DNA of 40,965 nt, taken from NCBI GenBank assembly GCA_009783295.1, contig WRHK01000034.1:1-40965 (forward strand). The letters are read 5' to 3'. The notes below the pieces were generated by a model. It had not been told where the DNA came from, did no database searches, and saw only the letters and a list, made by a program, of their open reading frames with translations. Position 1 is the first letter of the stretch. Each line of letters opens with the position of its first letter. Shown here piece after piece: positions 15,843 through 24,069 of this stretch. The stretch comes from Promicromonosporaceae bacterium. Lineage in GTDB: Bacteria > Actinomycetota > Actinomycetes > Actinomycetales > Cellulomonadaceae. A program made the translations under genes and the position numbers.

Positions 15843-16289
15843 TCACCACCAGTCCACGGCCCGAGGCCGCGCCGGCCAGTGGTCGTTGTAGTACGGCTGC
15901 GGGGGCGTGGATGTGGCCGTGCGGATCGAGAAAGCACCCGCCGTGTTCACGGTCAGCAGCGCCCACTCCGACTCGGTGATCTCGACTTCTCCGATCGAGC
16001 GGGATGAGTCGACGATCTTCGTTACCGAGCCGTCGTCCACCGACTTGGTCGTCTGCCGCAGCCCCTCGGGGTTCAAGGCCTTGCGGGCCACCGCAGCGGA
16101 CTCGACGTCGATGACCCGGTTCCTCAGGTCTGGGTCGTCGGCGACCTTGCTGTCGAGGTCGGGGATCCTCGCGCGGATCTGGTTCTCGGCGCGCTGGAGC
16201 CATCGACCCCACTGGGCGAGCTCCTCCGCCTTGGTTGGGAGGGGGCGGCCGAGCTCGGCTGCGACGTCTTGGGGGACTGCGAAGGTCAC
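15843..16289 (-). CDS. Gp19/Gp15/Gp42-family head-tail connector
   Basis: The 148-aa protein begins with F-A-V-P-Q-D-V-A-A-E-L-G-R-P-L, followed by helices W-L-Q-R-A-E-N-Q-I and V-x-R-K-A-L-N-P-E-G-L, matching the helical head completion (adaptor) proteins that sit under the portal. GTG at 16289 is preceded by a purine-rich GGAAGGGAGGGAG. It is the first of four head-tail joining genes. Confidence 0.75.
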   Translation of the reverse strand: MTFAVPQDVAAELGRPLPTKAEELAQWGRWLQRAENQIRARIPDLDSKVADDPDLRNRVIDVESAAVARKALNPEGLRQTTKSVDDGSVTKIVDSSRSIGEVEITESEWALLTVNTAGAFSIRTATSTPPQPYYNDHWPARPRAVDWW

Positions 16290-16308
16290 GGCCGCTCCCT
16301 CCCTTCCA

Positions 16309-16623
16309 TCACTGGGCGCTCTGGGCGGCCGCGATCACCTCGAGGATCGCGTCCTTCGTCTTGGCGTCGGCGAGCACCACCGAGTGGTCCTTGGACCACT
16401 TGCGCAGCTGCTCGACGGTCCAGTCGCCGCCGGGGTCTCCGTCCGGATAGGGCGGCGCGGGGGCTTCGGCCTCGCCGTCGGGCTCCTCGATGCGGTAGCC
16501 GTGGCGCTGGAAGTACGCCAGGGCGCGCGGGTCGTCGGTCTCGCCCTTGCCCTCGAAGAAGGGCACAAACACGACGACGCCGGTGAAGCCCTCCACCGGC
16601 GCCGTGATCTGCTTCTTGGCCAT
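16309..16623 (-). CDS. Small capsid-region protein, 104 aa
   Basis: Lies after the major capsid gene. The first half has a strand-rich segment (F-T-G-V-V-V-F-V-P-F) with an acidic, proline-rich linker, and the C-terminal 40 residues look like a small helical SAP/Rho-N-type domain (W-T-V-E-Q-L-R-K-W). Proteins with this layout are common after actinophage capsid genes. A capsid or head-tail role is inferred from position. Confidence 0.55.
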   Translation of the reverse strand: MAKKQITAPVEGFTGVVVFVPFFEGKGETDDPRALAYFQRHGYRIEEPDGEAEAPAPPYPDGDPGGDWTVEQLRKWSKDHSVVLADAKTKDAILEVIAAAQSAQ

Positions 16624-16624
16624 C

Positions 16625-16816
16625 TCAGTTCCCTCCGATGAAGGCCTGCACGGCAGCCGTCGCGGCTGCCTGCGTCGTATACGAGCTGGCGAGACGAACT
16701 GCCCCGCCGGGAGTGATCGCGTCGACGTACCAGTCGATCCCGGTCGTCGACGTAATCTCGAAGGCGTCCACGGCGGCCAGGCGCACCTGGCCGCCAGTGG
16801 ACGTCTGGGCCCACAT
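16625..16816 (-). CDS. Small capsid-region protein, 63 aa
   Basis: A short beta-rich protein that starts on TGATG, sharing a base with the stop of the major capsid gene. Tight coupling to the capsid gene supports a real gene, perhaps a decoration or accessory protein, but no motif is recognised. Its stop is 1 base from the start of the following gene. Confidence 0.55.
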   Translation of the reverse strand: MWAQTSTGGQVRLAAVDAFEITSTTGIDWYVDAITPGGAVRLASSYTTQAAATAAVQAFIGGN

Positions 16817-17817
16817 CAGGGGGCAACCTTGATGTTCCGGAAGACCGCGGCGGCCTTCGTCGCCTTCAGAGCGACGCCGGCGACCAGCTCGACCTCTCCG
16901 GTCTTCACGGCCTTCGAGGTGGTGAAGTCCGGCAGCCAGGACTGCACGAGCTGTCCGTCCGCGGTCGTGATGCCGTGGAACCCGTCCAGGCCGACGCGGT
17001 AGGCGTACAGGTCGGTCAGGTTCGTCTGCGCGGTGCCGATCGTGCGCGACTCGATCGGGATGATCGGGGTCGACGCGCCGGGCTTGTCACCGGCGTCGAT
17101 GAGCAGCAGGCCGCCGTACATCTCGCGGCTGATCGGCCGGCCGTTCTGGCCCACGAGGTCCTGGATCGGCTCGCGCACGTACATCGACGTGCGCCGCACG
17201 ATCGCGCGGACCCGGGCCAGCGCCTTCTGGTTGCCGACGAGCACCGTCGGGGAGCCGTCGAGCAGCGAGAGGAACTCGTCCAGGGCGTCGATCGCCTGGT
17301 GGGCGGTGCCAGCGCTGGTGTCCAGGTTGGACCAGTCGGTCACCGAGGTGGCGCGGAACTCCGTCGACGTGCCGGTCAGCAGCTTGTCCAGGCCGTCGAA
17401 GCCGTTGGCGTCGACGGCGATGTCGCCGTTGATCAGCTCGTCCTGGAAGTCGGTGACGGTCGCCTTGATCTTCTGCTGCATGTTCAGCGCGACCGCGCCG
17501 GACGCCGCCGGACCGACCTTCGCGGTCACGCGGTCGACGTCGAACGCCCCGCCCATGATCGCGAGCGTCGTGGTGACCTTCGTCGTGGTGACGTTCTGGG
17601 ACGTGTACTCGGTGTTGATCGCACGCGAGGACGCGGTCGCCTGGGTCGTCAGACGGCGGTAGCCGTAGTCGAGCGTGTTTCCACCGCCGGACGGGTTGAC
17701 GGCGTCGTCGAAGACCAGCGTGTCGAGGATCCCCGACTCCTTGCGGAACTCGTCGATCACCTGCGGGTCGTAGTCGGTCTGGGCGTTGTTCTTCGCCTCA
17801 GCGAGAGTGATGGCCAT
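16816..17817 (-). CDS. Major capsid protein (HK97 fold)
   Basis: This 333-aa protein follows the scaffold gene. N-terminal Glu/Asp-rich helix, then E-F-R-K-E-S-G-I-L-D-T-L-V-F-D-D, V-D-R-V-T-A-K-V-G, N-Q-K-A-L-A-R-V-R-A and R-V-G-L-D-G-F-H-G-I fit HK97-type major capsid proteins of actinophages. It forms the icosahedral shell. No N-terminal delta domain is obvious, in agreement with the separate scaffold gene. Start is ATG at 17817 after a GGAGGGGAA sequence. Confidence 0.9.
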   Translation of the reverse strand: MAITLAEAKNNAQTDYDPQVIDEFRKESGILDTLVFDDAVNPSGGGNTLDYGYRRLTTQATASSRAINTEYTSQNVTTTKVTTTLAIMGGAFDVDRVTAKVGPAASGAVALNMQQKIKATVTDFQDELINGDIAVDANGFDGLDKLLTGTSTEFRATSVTDWSNLDTSAGTAHQAIDALDEFLSLLDGSPTVLVGNQKALARVRAIVRRTSMYVREPIQDLVGQNGRPISREMYGGLLLIDAGDKPGASTPIIPIESRTIGTAQTNLTDLYAYRVGLDGFHGITTADGQLVQSWLPDFTTSKAVKTGEVELVAGVALKATKAAAVFRNIKVAP

Positions 17818-17844
17818 GAGGGTTCCCCTCCTTCAGGGGCCGGA

Positions 17845-18432
17845 TCAGCTGGACGCGTAGTGCGCGCTGATCGCGTCGGACAGGGTCTTGGGCTTGACAT
17901 CACCGCCGGAACCCGCGGACGGGTCCGGCTTCGGCGCGGAAGGCTTCTGCTCGCCGATCAGCGCCTTGAGCTGGTCCGCGTCGGCCTCGAGCTCGGCCTG
18001 CGTGGCGCCCGTCAGGCGCGACGCGAGCTTCAGGTCGAGACCCTTGGCCGCGGCGACCTCATACCGCAGCGCCTTCGCGGCACTGTCGGTGGCTGCCTTC
18101 TGGGCAGCAGCGAGGTCGTCGGCGGCCTTCTGCTCGGCCGTCTTCTTGGAGTCGTCGATCTGCTTGCGCAGGTCCGCGAGGTCCTTCTCCGCCTGCGTGC
18201 GAGCCGCACGCTCAGCCGCGAGCGCCTTCTTCCCGCCCTCGCCGAGGGGCTCGTCCTCCTTGGCCTCTGGCCCGGCCGGCGGGTCGCCCGCCGCGGGGTC
18301 GGCTCCGGGGGAGGGCGCGCCCGGTGTGCCCTCGGCCCCTGCGGGGTCGACGACGAACCGGAGCCGCTCGAAGCGGGCGGGGGTCCCGGGCGTGCGCAGG
18401 ATCGGCAGGCGCCGGGAGATGGGTGCGGGCAT
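17845..18432 (-). CDS. Capsid scaffold protein
   Basis: The 195-aa product has a basic N-terminus, a Pro/Ala/Gly-rich linker, a long Ala/Lys/Glu-rich coiled coil (about 65-130, K-K-A-L-A-A-E-R-A-A-R-T-Q-A), and a C-terminal segment with D-A-D-Q-L-K-A-L. This composition and its place just before the major capsid gene are the usual features of internal scaffolds. Confidence 0.85.
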   Translation of the reverse strand: MPAPISRRLPILRTPGTPARFERLRFVVDPAGAEGTPGAPSPGADPAAGDPPAGPEAKEDEPLGEGGKKALAAERAARTQAEKDLADLRKQIDDSKKTAEQKAADDLAAAQKAATDSAAKALRYEVAAAKGLDLKLASRLTGATQAELEADADQLKALIGEQKPSAPKPDPSAGSGGDVKPKTLSDAISAHYASS

Positions 18433-18488
18433 GGTGATGTCTCCGAATCGCTCGGGGGGAACCCGGCCGCGTCGCGCGGACGGGAGCT

Positions 18489-19802
18489 CTAGTGGGTCTG
18501 CCCGCCGGAGGCGAGCAGACGTCGGTAGGCGGCCTCGTACTGGGCTGCCATCAGCGGGGTCACCGGGCGGCCGCGGGTGCCGTCGGCGCTCGAGCGGCCG
18601 TACCCGCGCAGCAGGCCCGTCGGGTCAGGCGTGTTCGAGAAGCCCGGGGACGTCTGCGGGTTGTGCCCGTCGAGCACCGCGAGGTACTTCTGCTTGGCGT
18701 CGTACACACGCCGCTCGGCGGCCGTCATCGTGTACCGGTTGGACGGGTCGCGGACGCCGGTGCGGCGGGCGGCCGCGAGCGCCTCGCTGGCGGCCTTGCG
18801 GGTGCCGCCGCGGCCCATCTGACCGTGGCCCTCGACGCGGCCGCGCAGTGACCCTCCGGAGACCTGGCCGCCAGGGAGGATGTACCCCTGTGCCCGCAGG
18901 TCTGCGAGCGCCCCTGCGCGGTCGTCGCCGTGGAGGCGGTAGATCGTCTCTGGGGTCATGCGGCGCTGTCGCGCCTTGAGGATGCTGGACGCGTACCCGC
19001 GGCGGCCTGTTCCCTCGGTGGTGAAGGCTCCCTTGCGCCCGCGGGCGGAGTTGACGACCTGGTAGATGTCGCCGCCGTCGCGGATCGCCTGGGCGTTCGC
19101 TGCTCCGAAGGCGCGGTCCTGTGCGTTCTGGTCGAGGCTGTGGAAGTACTCGTAGGGGTCGTCGACGAGCCCTTCACGGTGGGCCGCCTCGGTCGACCCT
19201 GCGGTGGATGTCACGTGGACGCAGTCGCACCGCGGGTGGCGACGGAACCCGGCGTTCCACCGGTAGAACTTGCCCGCGAGGACCACGCACTTGGGGCAGG
19301 ACGGCGGGTTCAGCATCCGCACGTACCCGACCCCGGGCCGGGCGGCGACGTCGATGCCGGCGGCGACGCGGCCTGCGTCGCTGACTTGCATGCGGACGAT
19401 CCCCGAGAGCGTCTCCCAGCCGTGAGCGAGCGCCTGCACCGTGCCAGCTCCGCCGCCGATCGCCTCCTTGGTCGCGACGAGCGCCGTGTCGAGAGTCCCG
19501 CCGAGCTTCGCGCCTGACGACGACCACCCGCCGAACGCCTGCGGGTTGACGAACCCATCCGGCGCCTGCCACATGCCCTGCTCCGCGAGCGCAAACGCAC
19601 CGTAGGTCGCACCCATCGACGCCGCCTCGACCTGCGCGGCGACGAGCGCGGCCAGGATCGGCGGCCGCAGGCGGGTCCACGACTCGCTGAGGTACGCCGG
19701 AGCCATGTCCGCCCACGCCTGTCGCGCCGTCCGCTCTGCCTGCCGGCGCACGTCCACGAGCGCGTCGTAGAACAGCGCCGCGGCGATCGGGGCGTCAGCC
19801 AC
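18489..19802 (-). CDS. MuF-like minor head protein
   Basis: A 437-aa protein between portal and scaffold genes. The middle has the MuF cysteine/histidine block: P-P-S-C-P-K-C-V-V-L-A-G-K-F-Y-R-W, then R-R-H-P-R-C-D-C-V-H. MuF-type proteins are carried in the head and linked to the portal. The C-terminal 130 residues look like an additional domain with repeated Arg/Gly, perhaps an ejected or protease-like part. The GTG at 19802 overlaps the portal gene's end by 8 bases; no strong ribosome site is visible, so the start is tentative. Confidence 0.8.
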   Translation of the reverse strand: MADAPIAAALFYDALVDVRRQAERTARQAWADMAPAYLSESWTRLRPPILAALVAAQVEAASMGATYGAFALAEQGMWQAPDGFVNPQAFGGWSSSGAKLGGTLDTALVATKEAIGGGAGTVQALAHGWETLSGIVRMQVSDAGRVAAGIDVAARPGVGYVRMLNPPSCPKCVVLAGKFYRWNAGFRRHPRCDCVHVTSTAGSTEAAHREGLVDDPYEYFHSLDQNAQDRAFGAANAQAIRDGGDIYQVVNSARGRKGAFTTEGTGRRGYASSILKARQRRMTPETIYRLHGDDRAGALADLRAQGYILPGGQVSGGSLRGRVEGHGQMGRGGTRKAASEALAAARRTGVRDPSNRYTMTAAERRVYDAKQKYLAVLDGHNPQTSPGFSNTPDPTGLLRGYGRSSADGTRGRPVTPLMAAQYEAAYRRLLASGGQTH

Positions 19803-21159
19803 CGGTCGGCACCGGCGGTGCTGCCGGGTCTTTCTCGGAGCCGAAGATGTCGAGGGCCTCCTGCTTGAAGTAGCCACGCTCCCGGTCCTTGCGCTCGGTG
19901 CCCCAGCCGAGCTCGTCCCAGGCCCCCTCGCGGGAGAGGACCGGCGTGCCGCCGGCCATCTTCTGGATCGCGTCGGCCTTCTGGGCGAACGTCGGCGTGC
20001 CCGCGTCGTACCACTCGGTCGTGACACGAGCCCCCGGCAGCCAGGTGCCGGTGCGGAACCGCTCGTACAGGGACATGACGTCGCCCCAGGAGTTGCCGGC
20101 GTCGCGGTTCTTGCGCTCGACGTTCTTGACCAGGCGCGACTCGTCGGCGCGGATCGCACCCTCCGCGGCCGGGTTGGCAGGGTTCTGCCCGAAGTACCGC
20201 ATCGGTAGGCCCGTGACCGCGGATGCCTGCTGGGCGAGCATCGTGATCACGACGATGAAGTTGTTCAGGTCCGCCGGGTCGACCTGGTCGACCGCAGCTT
20301 CCTTGCTCGCCAGGGCCCAGATCGCGTCCATGTACGCGTCCCACTCGCCCTTGGGCTGCCCGTCGATGCCTAGGAAGTCGGACTTCTTGGCGCCGCGGAG
20401 GATGACCTTCGGGGTGGCCACGATCTCCTGGGCGAGCTGCAGGTTCGCGGTGACGCGCGTCGCCATCTCCACCAGGGGCATGACGTCGGCCATCTCCGAC
20501 TCACCAAGGAAGTCGTCCGGACGGGGCCGGTTGATGAACTGCACGACCGGGGGCCGGCCGAGCCCATGGTCGTCACGGTCCTTGATCTTCCACTGGCCTG
20601 CGTCCCGCTCGAGCCACGTAGTGGAGTCGGGCAGGTACAGCGTCGCGTAGTCCGGCGCCCAGGACCGCCACGGGTCGGAGTACAGCCGCAGCGCGGCCTC
20701 GATCCTCCGGTTCGACGGGTTGATCTTCGCGATCATGTTCCGCGACGACTCCGGCACGATCAGCGGGTGCTCGCGGTCGCCGGCGTTCGTCGAGACCGTC
20801 ACGAAGGTGTGCCCCTGCACGAGGGTCTCGCGGTGCACCAGGGACGCACCGGCGTCCATGTTGTTGGCCTGCCAGCCCTCCCACATCGCCGCGTCGGCCT
20901 TCTCGGTGCCCGGCCGCATGAACGCCTTGACGTCCTGCCGGTTCTCGATCGAGTCGACGGTGACGCGGTTCCAGTTCAGCGGGAACTCGAACCCGCGCAG
21001 CTCCTGCGGGATCGCCAGACCGAGCATGCGGACCAGCTGCACCCCGCGGTAGGTGCGGTCGAGCTCGGCGTGCCGCGCCCGCTTGCGGTCCAGGTGGAAC
21101 CGCAGCCGCTTGAACATCGCGAGCTCGTCACCGCCGAGAGACTCTCCGACTGAGGGCAC
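19795..21159 (-). CDS. Portal protein (SPP1 gp6 family)
   Basis: The 454-aa protein follows the large terminase gene. It has the familiar portal pattern: Y-R-G-V-Q-L near the N-terminus, N-W-N-R-V-T-V-D-S-I, F-I-N-R-P-R-P-D-D-F-L-G, and A-V-T-G-L-P-M-R-Y-F-G near the C-terminal crown. It makes the dodecameric DNA channel at one capsid vertex. The frame opens with TTG at 21165, but GTG at 21159 has better spacing from GGGGAG. It starts inside the end of the terminase gene. Confidence 0.9.
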   Translation of the reverse strand: MPSVGESLGGDELAMFKRLRFHLDRKRARHAELDRTYRGVQLVRMLGLAIPQELRGFEFPLNWNRVTVDSIENRQDVKAFMRPGTEKADAAMWEGWQANNMDAGASLVHRETLVQGHTFVTVSTNAGDREHPLIVPESSRNMIAKINPSNRRIEAALRLYSDPWRSWAPDYATLYLPDSTTWLERDAGQWKIKDRDDHGLGRPPVVQFINRPRPDDFLGESEMADVMPLVEMATRVTANLQLAQEIVATPKVILRGAKKSDFLGIDGQPKGEWDAYMDAIWALASKEAAVDQVDPADLNNFIVVITMLAQQASAVTGLPMRYFGQNPANPAAEGAIRADESRLVKNVERKNRDAGNSWGDVMSLYERFRTGTWLPGARVTTEWYDAGTPTFAQKADAIQKMAGGTPVLSREGAWDELGWGTERKDRERGYFKQEALDIFGSEKDPAAPPVPTGG

Positions 21160-22813
21160 GGTCAACTCCCCTCTGCCGGTGGCCGGCCCCGGCGCCGCCG
21201 AAGCTCAAGATGCTGTTGTCGTTCGACGCCCAGCCCTCTGCCCGGGCGTCTGCTGCCGCCTCGTGCGCCAGGACGTCGGCCATGAGTATGTCGATCTTCT
21301 GGTGCTCTGACGGCTTGCCGAGGATGTACTTGTCACCCGGCTTAGCGACCTTGCGAGCTGCGAGAGCATGCAGCGTCGCGGTCTCGTCACCGTCATGGCT
21401 CGTCAGCCCCTCTGCCGTGTCCTCGAGGAAACGCACGAGGGCGTCGAACATGCGGTTGACCTGGTTCGTGGGCCACGTCACCACGACGTCCTCGCCGTAG
21501 GTCGACGCCCACGTGTCTGCCTGCGTCTCCCAGTGCCTCGGGTCGATGTAGAACCGCTCGACCTGGAAGCTCGTGAAGACCTCAGCGACCGCGGCAACGA
21601 CCTCACCACGCGGGATGCGCCCTTCCCACTCGTCCGGGTTCCAGAACGCCAGCCGGTGGTCGGGCCCATAGGTCGGTGTGAACCGGAACCCGTCGACCGT
21701 CTCGGCGCGGAGCGCCGTCCAGTCGCCCGACCGTGACCCGTCGAACCCCAGCGAGATCCGGTTCTCCGTGGACCTGCTCTTGGCCCGCGATCCCTCCCAC
21801 AGACCCTCGGTCAGGTACGAGCCAAGACCCTGCACCAGCCGGTTGCCGTAGAACCGCTCCGCCTGGGTCGGGTCGGTCTCAACGAGCTCCGCCGCTTCCG
21901 CGTCGATCGTCGCCGGGTCCACCCACGGCGAGTCCTTGTACACGTGGACGTGGATCCTGTGACGCTCCCGGACCTTCTTGTAGTCCAGGTTCGCCGGCGG
22001 CTTGCGGTAGTAGCGGAAGATGTCCGCCCGCCGCGAGCTGAACGCCTGCTGTGCCGCCGAGTTCTCCATGGGATCCCACGGGTTGGTCAGCTCGATCGTG
22101 CGACCCTGCATCGCCGCAATGCCGCGACGCATGGTCTGCCACGTGTCCAGCACCCGGTTCTGCGCCGTGTACAGCCCAGACTCGTCGCCGAGCCCGCCAG
22201 TGAGCGGCTGGCCGAGCTTCGACTTCGCCGCAGACGACAGGGGCACGATCTTCCCGCGGTTCGGCAGCCGGATGAACCCCTCGCGCACGTGCACGAACTC
22301 ACCCAGCGGGCCCGAATGGATCATCGACTGCAGCGGCTCGTACACGTTGTTCGTCTGCGACTCCGCGAACGCGAGCAGGCCCAGCAGCGACTTGCGACGC
22401 GGCACACCCATCGCCTCACCGGGCTCGTAGGCGTACTCCCACCCGCACCCGCACCCGTGGTCCTCGCACCGGTACCGCTCGCCGCCGCGAGCCCAGCCCG
22501 CGAACAGCGTCGGACCGACACCCTCGGCCAGCAGCATGCCAGCACCCCAAGGCGACTTGCCGCACTTCTGGGGCCCCACGATGACCGAGCGCCGGTACAT
22601 GAACGGTGCGATCAGGCGACGTGGATCGACGACGGCCTTCGGAAGGATCCGGTAGTGGTTCACGGTCGCGAACAGCTGCCAGCCGTTGAAGATCAGCGGT
22701 TCGCCCTCGTACACGCCCCCGGGGACCTTGCAGTGCGCCTCGATCCAGTCCGTGATGAGGAACCCGAGGGTGTGCAGCGGGTCGAAGTCGATCGCGAGCT
22801 CATCGCCCGCCAT
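21128..22813 (-). CDS. terL: Terminase large subunit
   Basis: This 561-aa packaging ATPase/nuclease shows a variant Walker A G-P-Q-K-C-G-K-S (about residues 80-87), a Walker B-like L-G-D-E-S-G (about 205), and a C-terminal RNase-H-type nuclease starting at L-G-F-D-G-S-R-S-G-D-W. Between Walker A and B lies an unusual Cys-rich insertion (R-C-E-D-H-G-C-G-C), which may bind metal. It translocates DNA into the prohead and cuts it. It starts with ATG at 22813, overlapping the small subunit gene by 14 bases. Confidence 0.95.
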   Translation of the reverse strand: MAGDELAIDFDPLHTLGFLITDWIEAHCKVPGGVYEGEPLIFNGWQLFATVNHYRILPKAVVDPRRLIAPFMYRRSVIVGPQKCGKSPWGAGMLLAEGVGPTLFAGWARGGERYRCEDHGCGCGWEYAYEPGEAMGVPRRKSLLGLLAFAESQTNNVYEPLQSMIHSGPLGEFVHVREGFIRLPNRGKIVPLSSAAKSKLGQPLTGGLGDESGLYTAQNRVLDTWQTMRRGIAAMQGRTIELTNPWDPMENSAAQQAFSSRRADIFRYYRKPPANLDYKKVRERHRIHVHVYKDSPWVDPATIDAEAAELVETDPTQAERFYGNRLVQGLGSYLTEGLWEGSRAKSRSTENRISLGFDGSRSGDWTALRAETVDGFRFTPTYGPDHRLAFWNPDEWEGRIPRGEVVAAVAEVFTSFQVERFYIDPRHWETQADTWASTYGEDVVVTWPTNQVNRMFDALVRFLEDTAEGLTSHDGDETATLHALAARKVAKPGDKYILGKPSEHQKIDILMADVLAHEAAADARAEGWASNDNSILSFGGAGAGHRQRGVDRALSRRVSRR

Positions 22814-23366
22814 TGCCAGTGACGACCTTCATGCGCGAGCGCGACGACGTCGCCTCCACGGCGGGCGCGCTCGACGTCTCCTCGCGCTTCTCGGCGAGCT
22901 CGTCGGCCGCGATGTCCCACCCGAGCTCACGCATGCCGGCCTTCGTCAGACCGATCTGGTCGCGGTACCGGTGCAGCTGCGCGACCAGCGCCGCGTTCGC
23001 GTCCGGCTCCGCATCCACGACGGCCTTCAGCCGGCAGAACTCCGCGATCGTGGGCCACAGCCACTGCCACCGCGGCTTCGCCCACGCCGCAGCCTGCGGC
23101 GTCGTCCAGACCTCGTCCCAGATCGCCTTCTCCCGGCGGCGGAACCGCTCGGTAGCGGCCTTGTCGGACTCGCGGACACGCTTCCCGTCGATGACCGTGA
23201 TCGTCGTGCGCTGCATCCGCGGCGGAAGGTGGCGCTCCGACGACGGCGCCGGCCCGGCATACCCCTCGGCGGGAAGCACCAAGAACTGCAGTCCCCGCCG
23301 ATCCGACCTCCCCGAACCCGGGTTCACCGCCGGGCCAGAACGGTTTCGAGCACCCCCAGAGACCAT
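22800..23366 (-). CDS. terS: Terminase small subunit
   Basis: The 188-aa protein has a basic, disordered N-terminus, then a helical core with K-A-A-T-E-R-F-R-R-R-E-K-A-I-W-D-E-V-W and I-A-E-F-C-R-L-K-A-V-V-D, followed by D-Q-I-G-L-T-K-A-G-M-R-E-L-G-W, which is common in phage small terminases. It binds the packaging site and loads the large subunit. The longer frame upstream to 23639 is rejected because the ATG at 23366 follows AAGGGGTG. The packaging site may be in the spacer ahead of it. Confidence 0.8.
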   Translation of the reverse strand: MVSGGARNRSGPAVNPGSGRSDRRGLQFLVLPAEGYAGPAPSSERHLPPRMQRTTITVIDGKRVRESDKAATERFRRREKAIWDEVWTTPQAAAWAKPRWQWLWPTIAEFCRLKAVVDAEPDANAALVAQLHRYRDQIGLTKAGMRELGWDIAADELAEKREETSSAPAVEATSSRSRMKVVTGNGGR

Positions 23367-23563
23367 GCCGATCACCCCTTGTGGTCTGCGGCATCGCGCC
23401 GTTGATGTGAGGCATCGCGCCCCACAAACCACGTTTGACCAGCGCAAACGCGGAAATGTTTGAACCCTCCGCAGGTTTTTCAGCCCTCCCCGGCGGGCCT
23501 GGACACCGGCGGCGAGGGGTACCCCCCTGGGGTTCATCGTCGACCTCGGATCGACGTCGCTCG
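23367..23563. other. 197-base spacer with 11-bp direct repeats, candidate packaging site
   Basis: Between the HNH and small terminase genes. GGCATCGCGCC occurs at 23390-23400 and 23411-23421, spaced exactly 21 bases (two helical turns). A perfect inverted repeat CGTTTG/CAAACG lies at 23432-23437 and 23445-23450. The region is less GC-rich than its surroundings. Phage cos sites often lie beside an HNH gene and the terminase genes, so a cos or small-terminase binding site is likely here, but no cleavage site can be shown. Confidence 0.45.
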
Positions 23564-23935
23564 TCATCGTTCGCGGCGCGCGTGAACCGCAGCTGCCGCG
23601 CCTCGACGACCTCCATCGCTGGCGTTGCATGGAACGCACTGCGGCCCGAGGTATCCGCCGCGCTCGTGATCATGGCCAAGCTGCCAAGCGCGGCCACCCA
23701 GGATGACGGAGCACGTGGCACACAGCACCGTCTCGCCCGCATCGATGCGTCGCTGCCATCGCTCACGAAGTCGGTCATGGGCCGCGTCGTACCCCCGTGC
23801 CTGCCGTGTGCCTCGGCCGGCCTCGTACTGCCGCGCATGCTCCGGGCAGTACCGCGCAGTGCCCATCAAGATCCTCGGGCACGCAACAGCGCGGCCATCG
23901 CGCTCGACCCTCCCCGCACACCGACGACCGGCCAC
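23564..23935 (-). CDS. HNH endonuclease beside terminase
   Basis: The 123-aa protein has a basic N-terminus, C-P...Y-C-P-E-H, then C-A-T-C, and the catalytic L-G-H-D-H, with a final C-V-P-C-N-A-S. These give the beta-beta-alpha metal fold of HNH nucleases. In many cos-type phages an HNH protein next to the terminase genes is needed for specific DNA cutting during packaging. GTG at 23935 follows GGAGG by 5 bases. It starts the late operon after the terminator at 23985-24018. Confidence 0.85.
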   Translation of the reverse strand: MAGRRCAGRVERDGRAVACPRILMGTARYCPEHARQYEAGRGTRQARGYDAAHDRLRERWQRRIDAGETVLCATCSVILGGRAWQLGHDHERGGYLGPQCVPCNASDGGRRGAAAAVHARRER

Positions 23936-23984
23936 ACGTACCTCCCCGGGTCGGTAGGGGGTGAGTCCTCCCCGGGTACGACGA

Positions 23985-24018
23985 AGCCCCCGTGCCTCGG
24001 TCTACCGAGTCGGGGGCT
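23985..24018 (-). terminator. Terminator separating early and late operons
   Basis: Stem AGCCCCCG/CGGGGGCT (23985-23992 with 24011-24018), continued by CTCGG/CCGAG with loop TCTA and small bulges. It is the GAAGCCCC-type hairpin common in actinobacteria, and lies 51 bases past the last early gene. Confidence 0.65.
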
Positions 24019-24069
24019 CCCATTCGGTCCAGGGCGTGCGAGAACCCGGAACACGTTGCACCTCGAAGA

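Noticed and set aside
16975-18492. 505-codon plus-strand frame opposite capsid and scaffold genes
   Set aside because: Shadow of major capsid and scaffold coding DNA with Arg/Gly-rich composition and no motifs.
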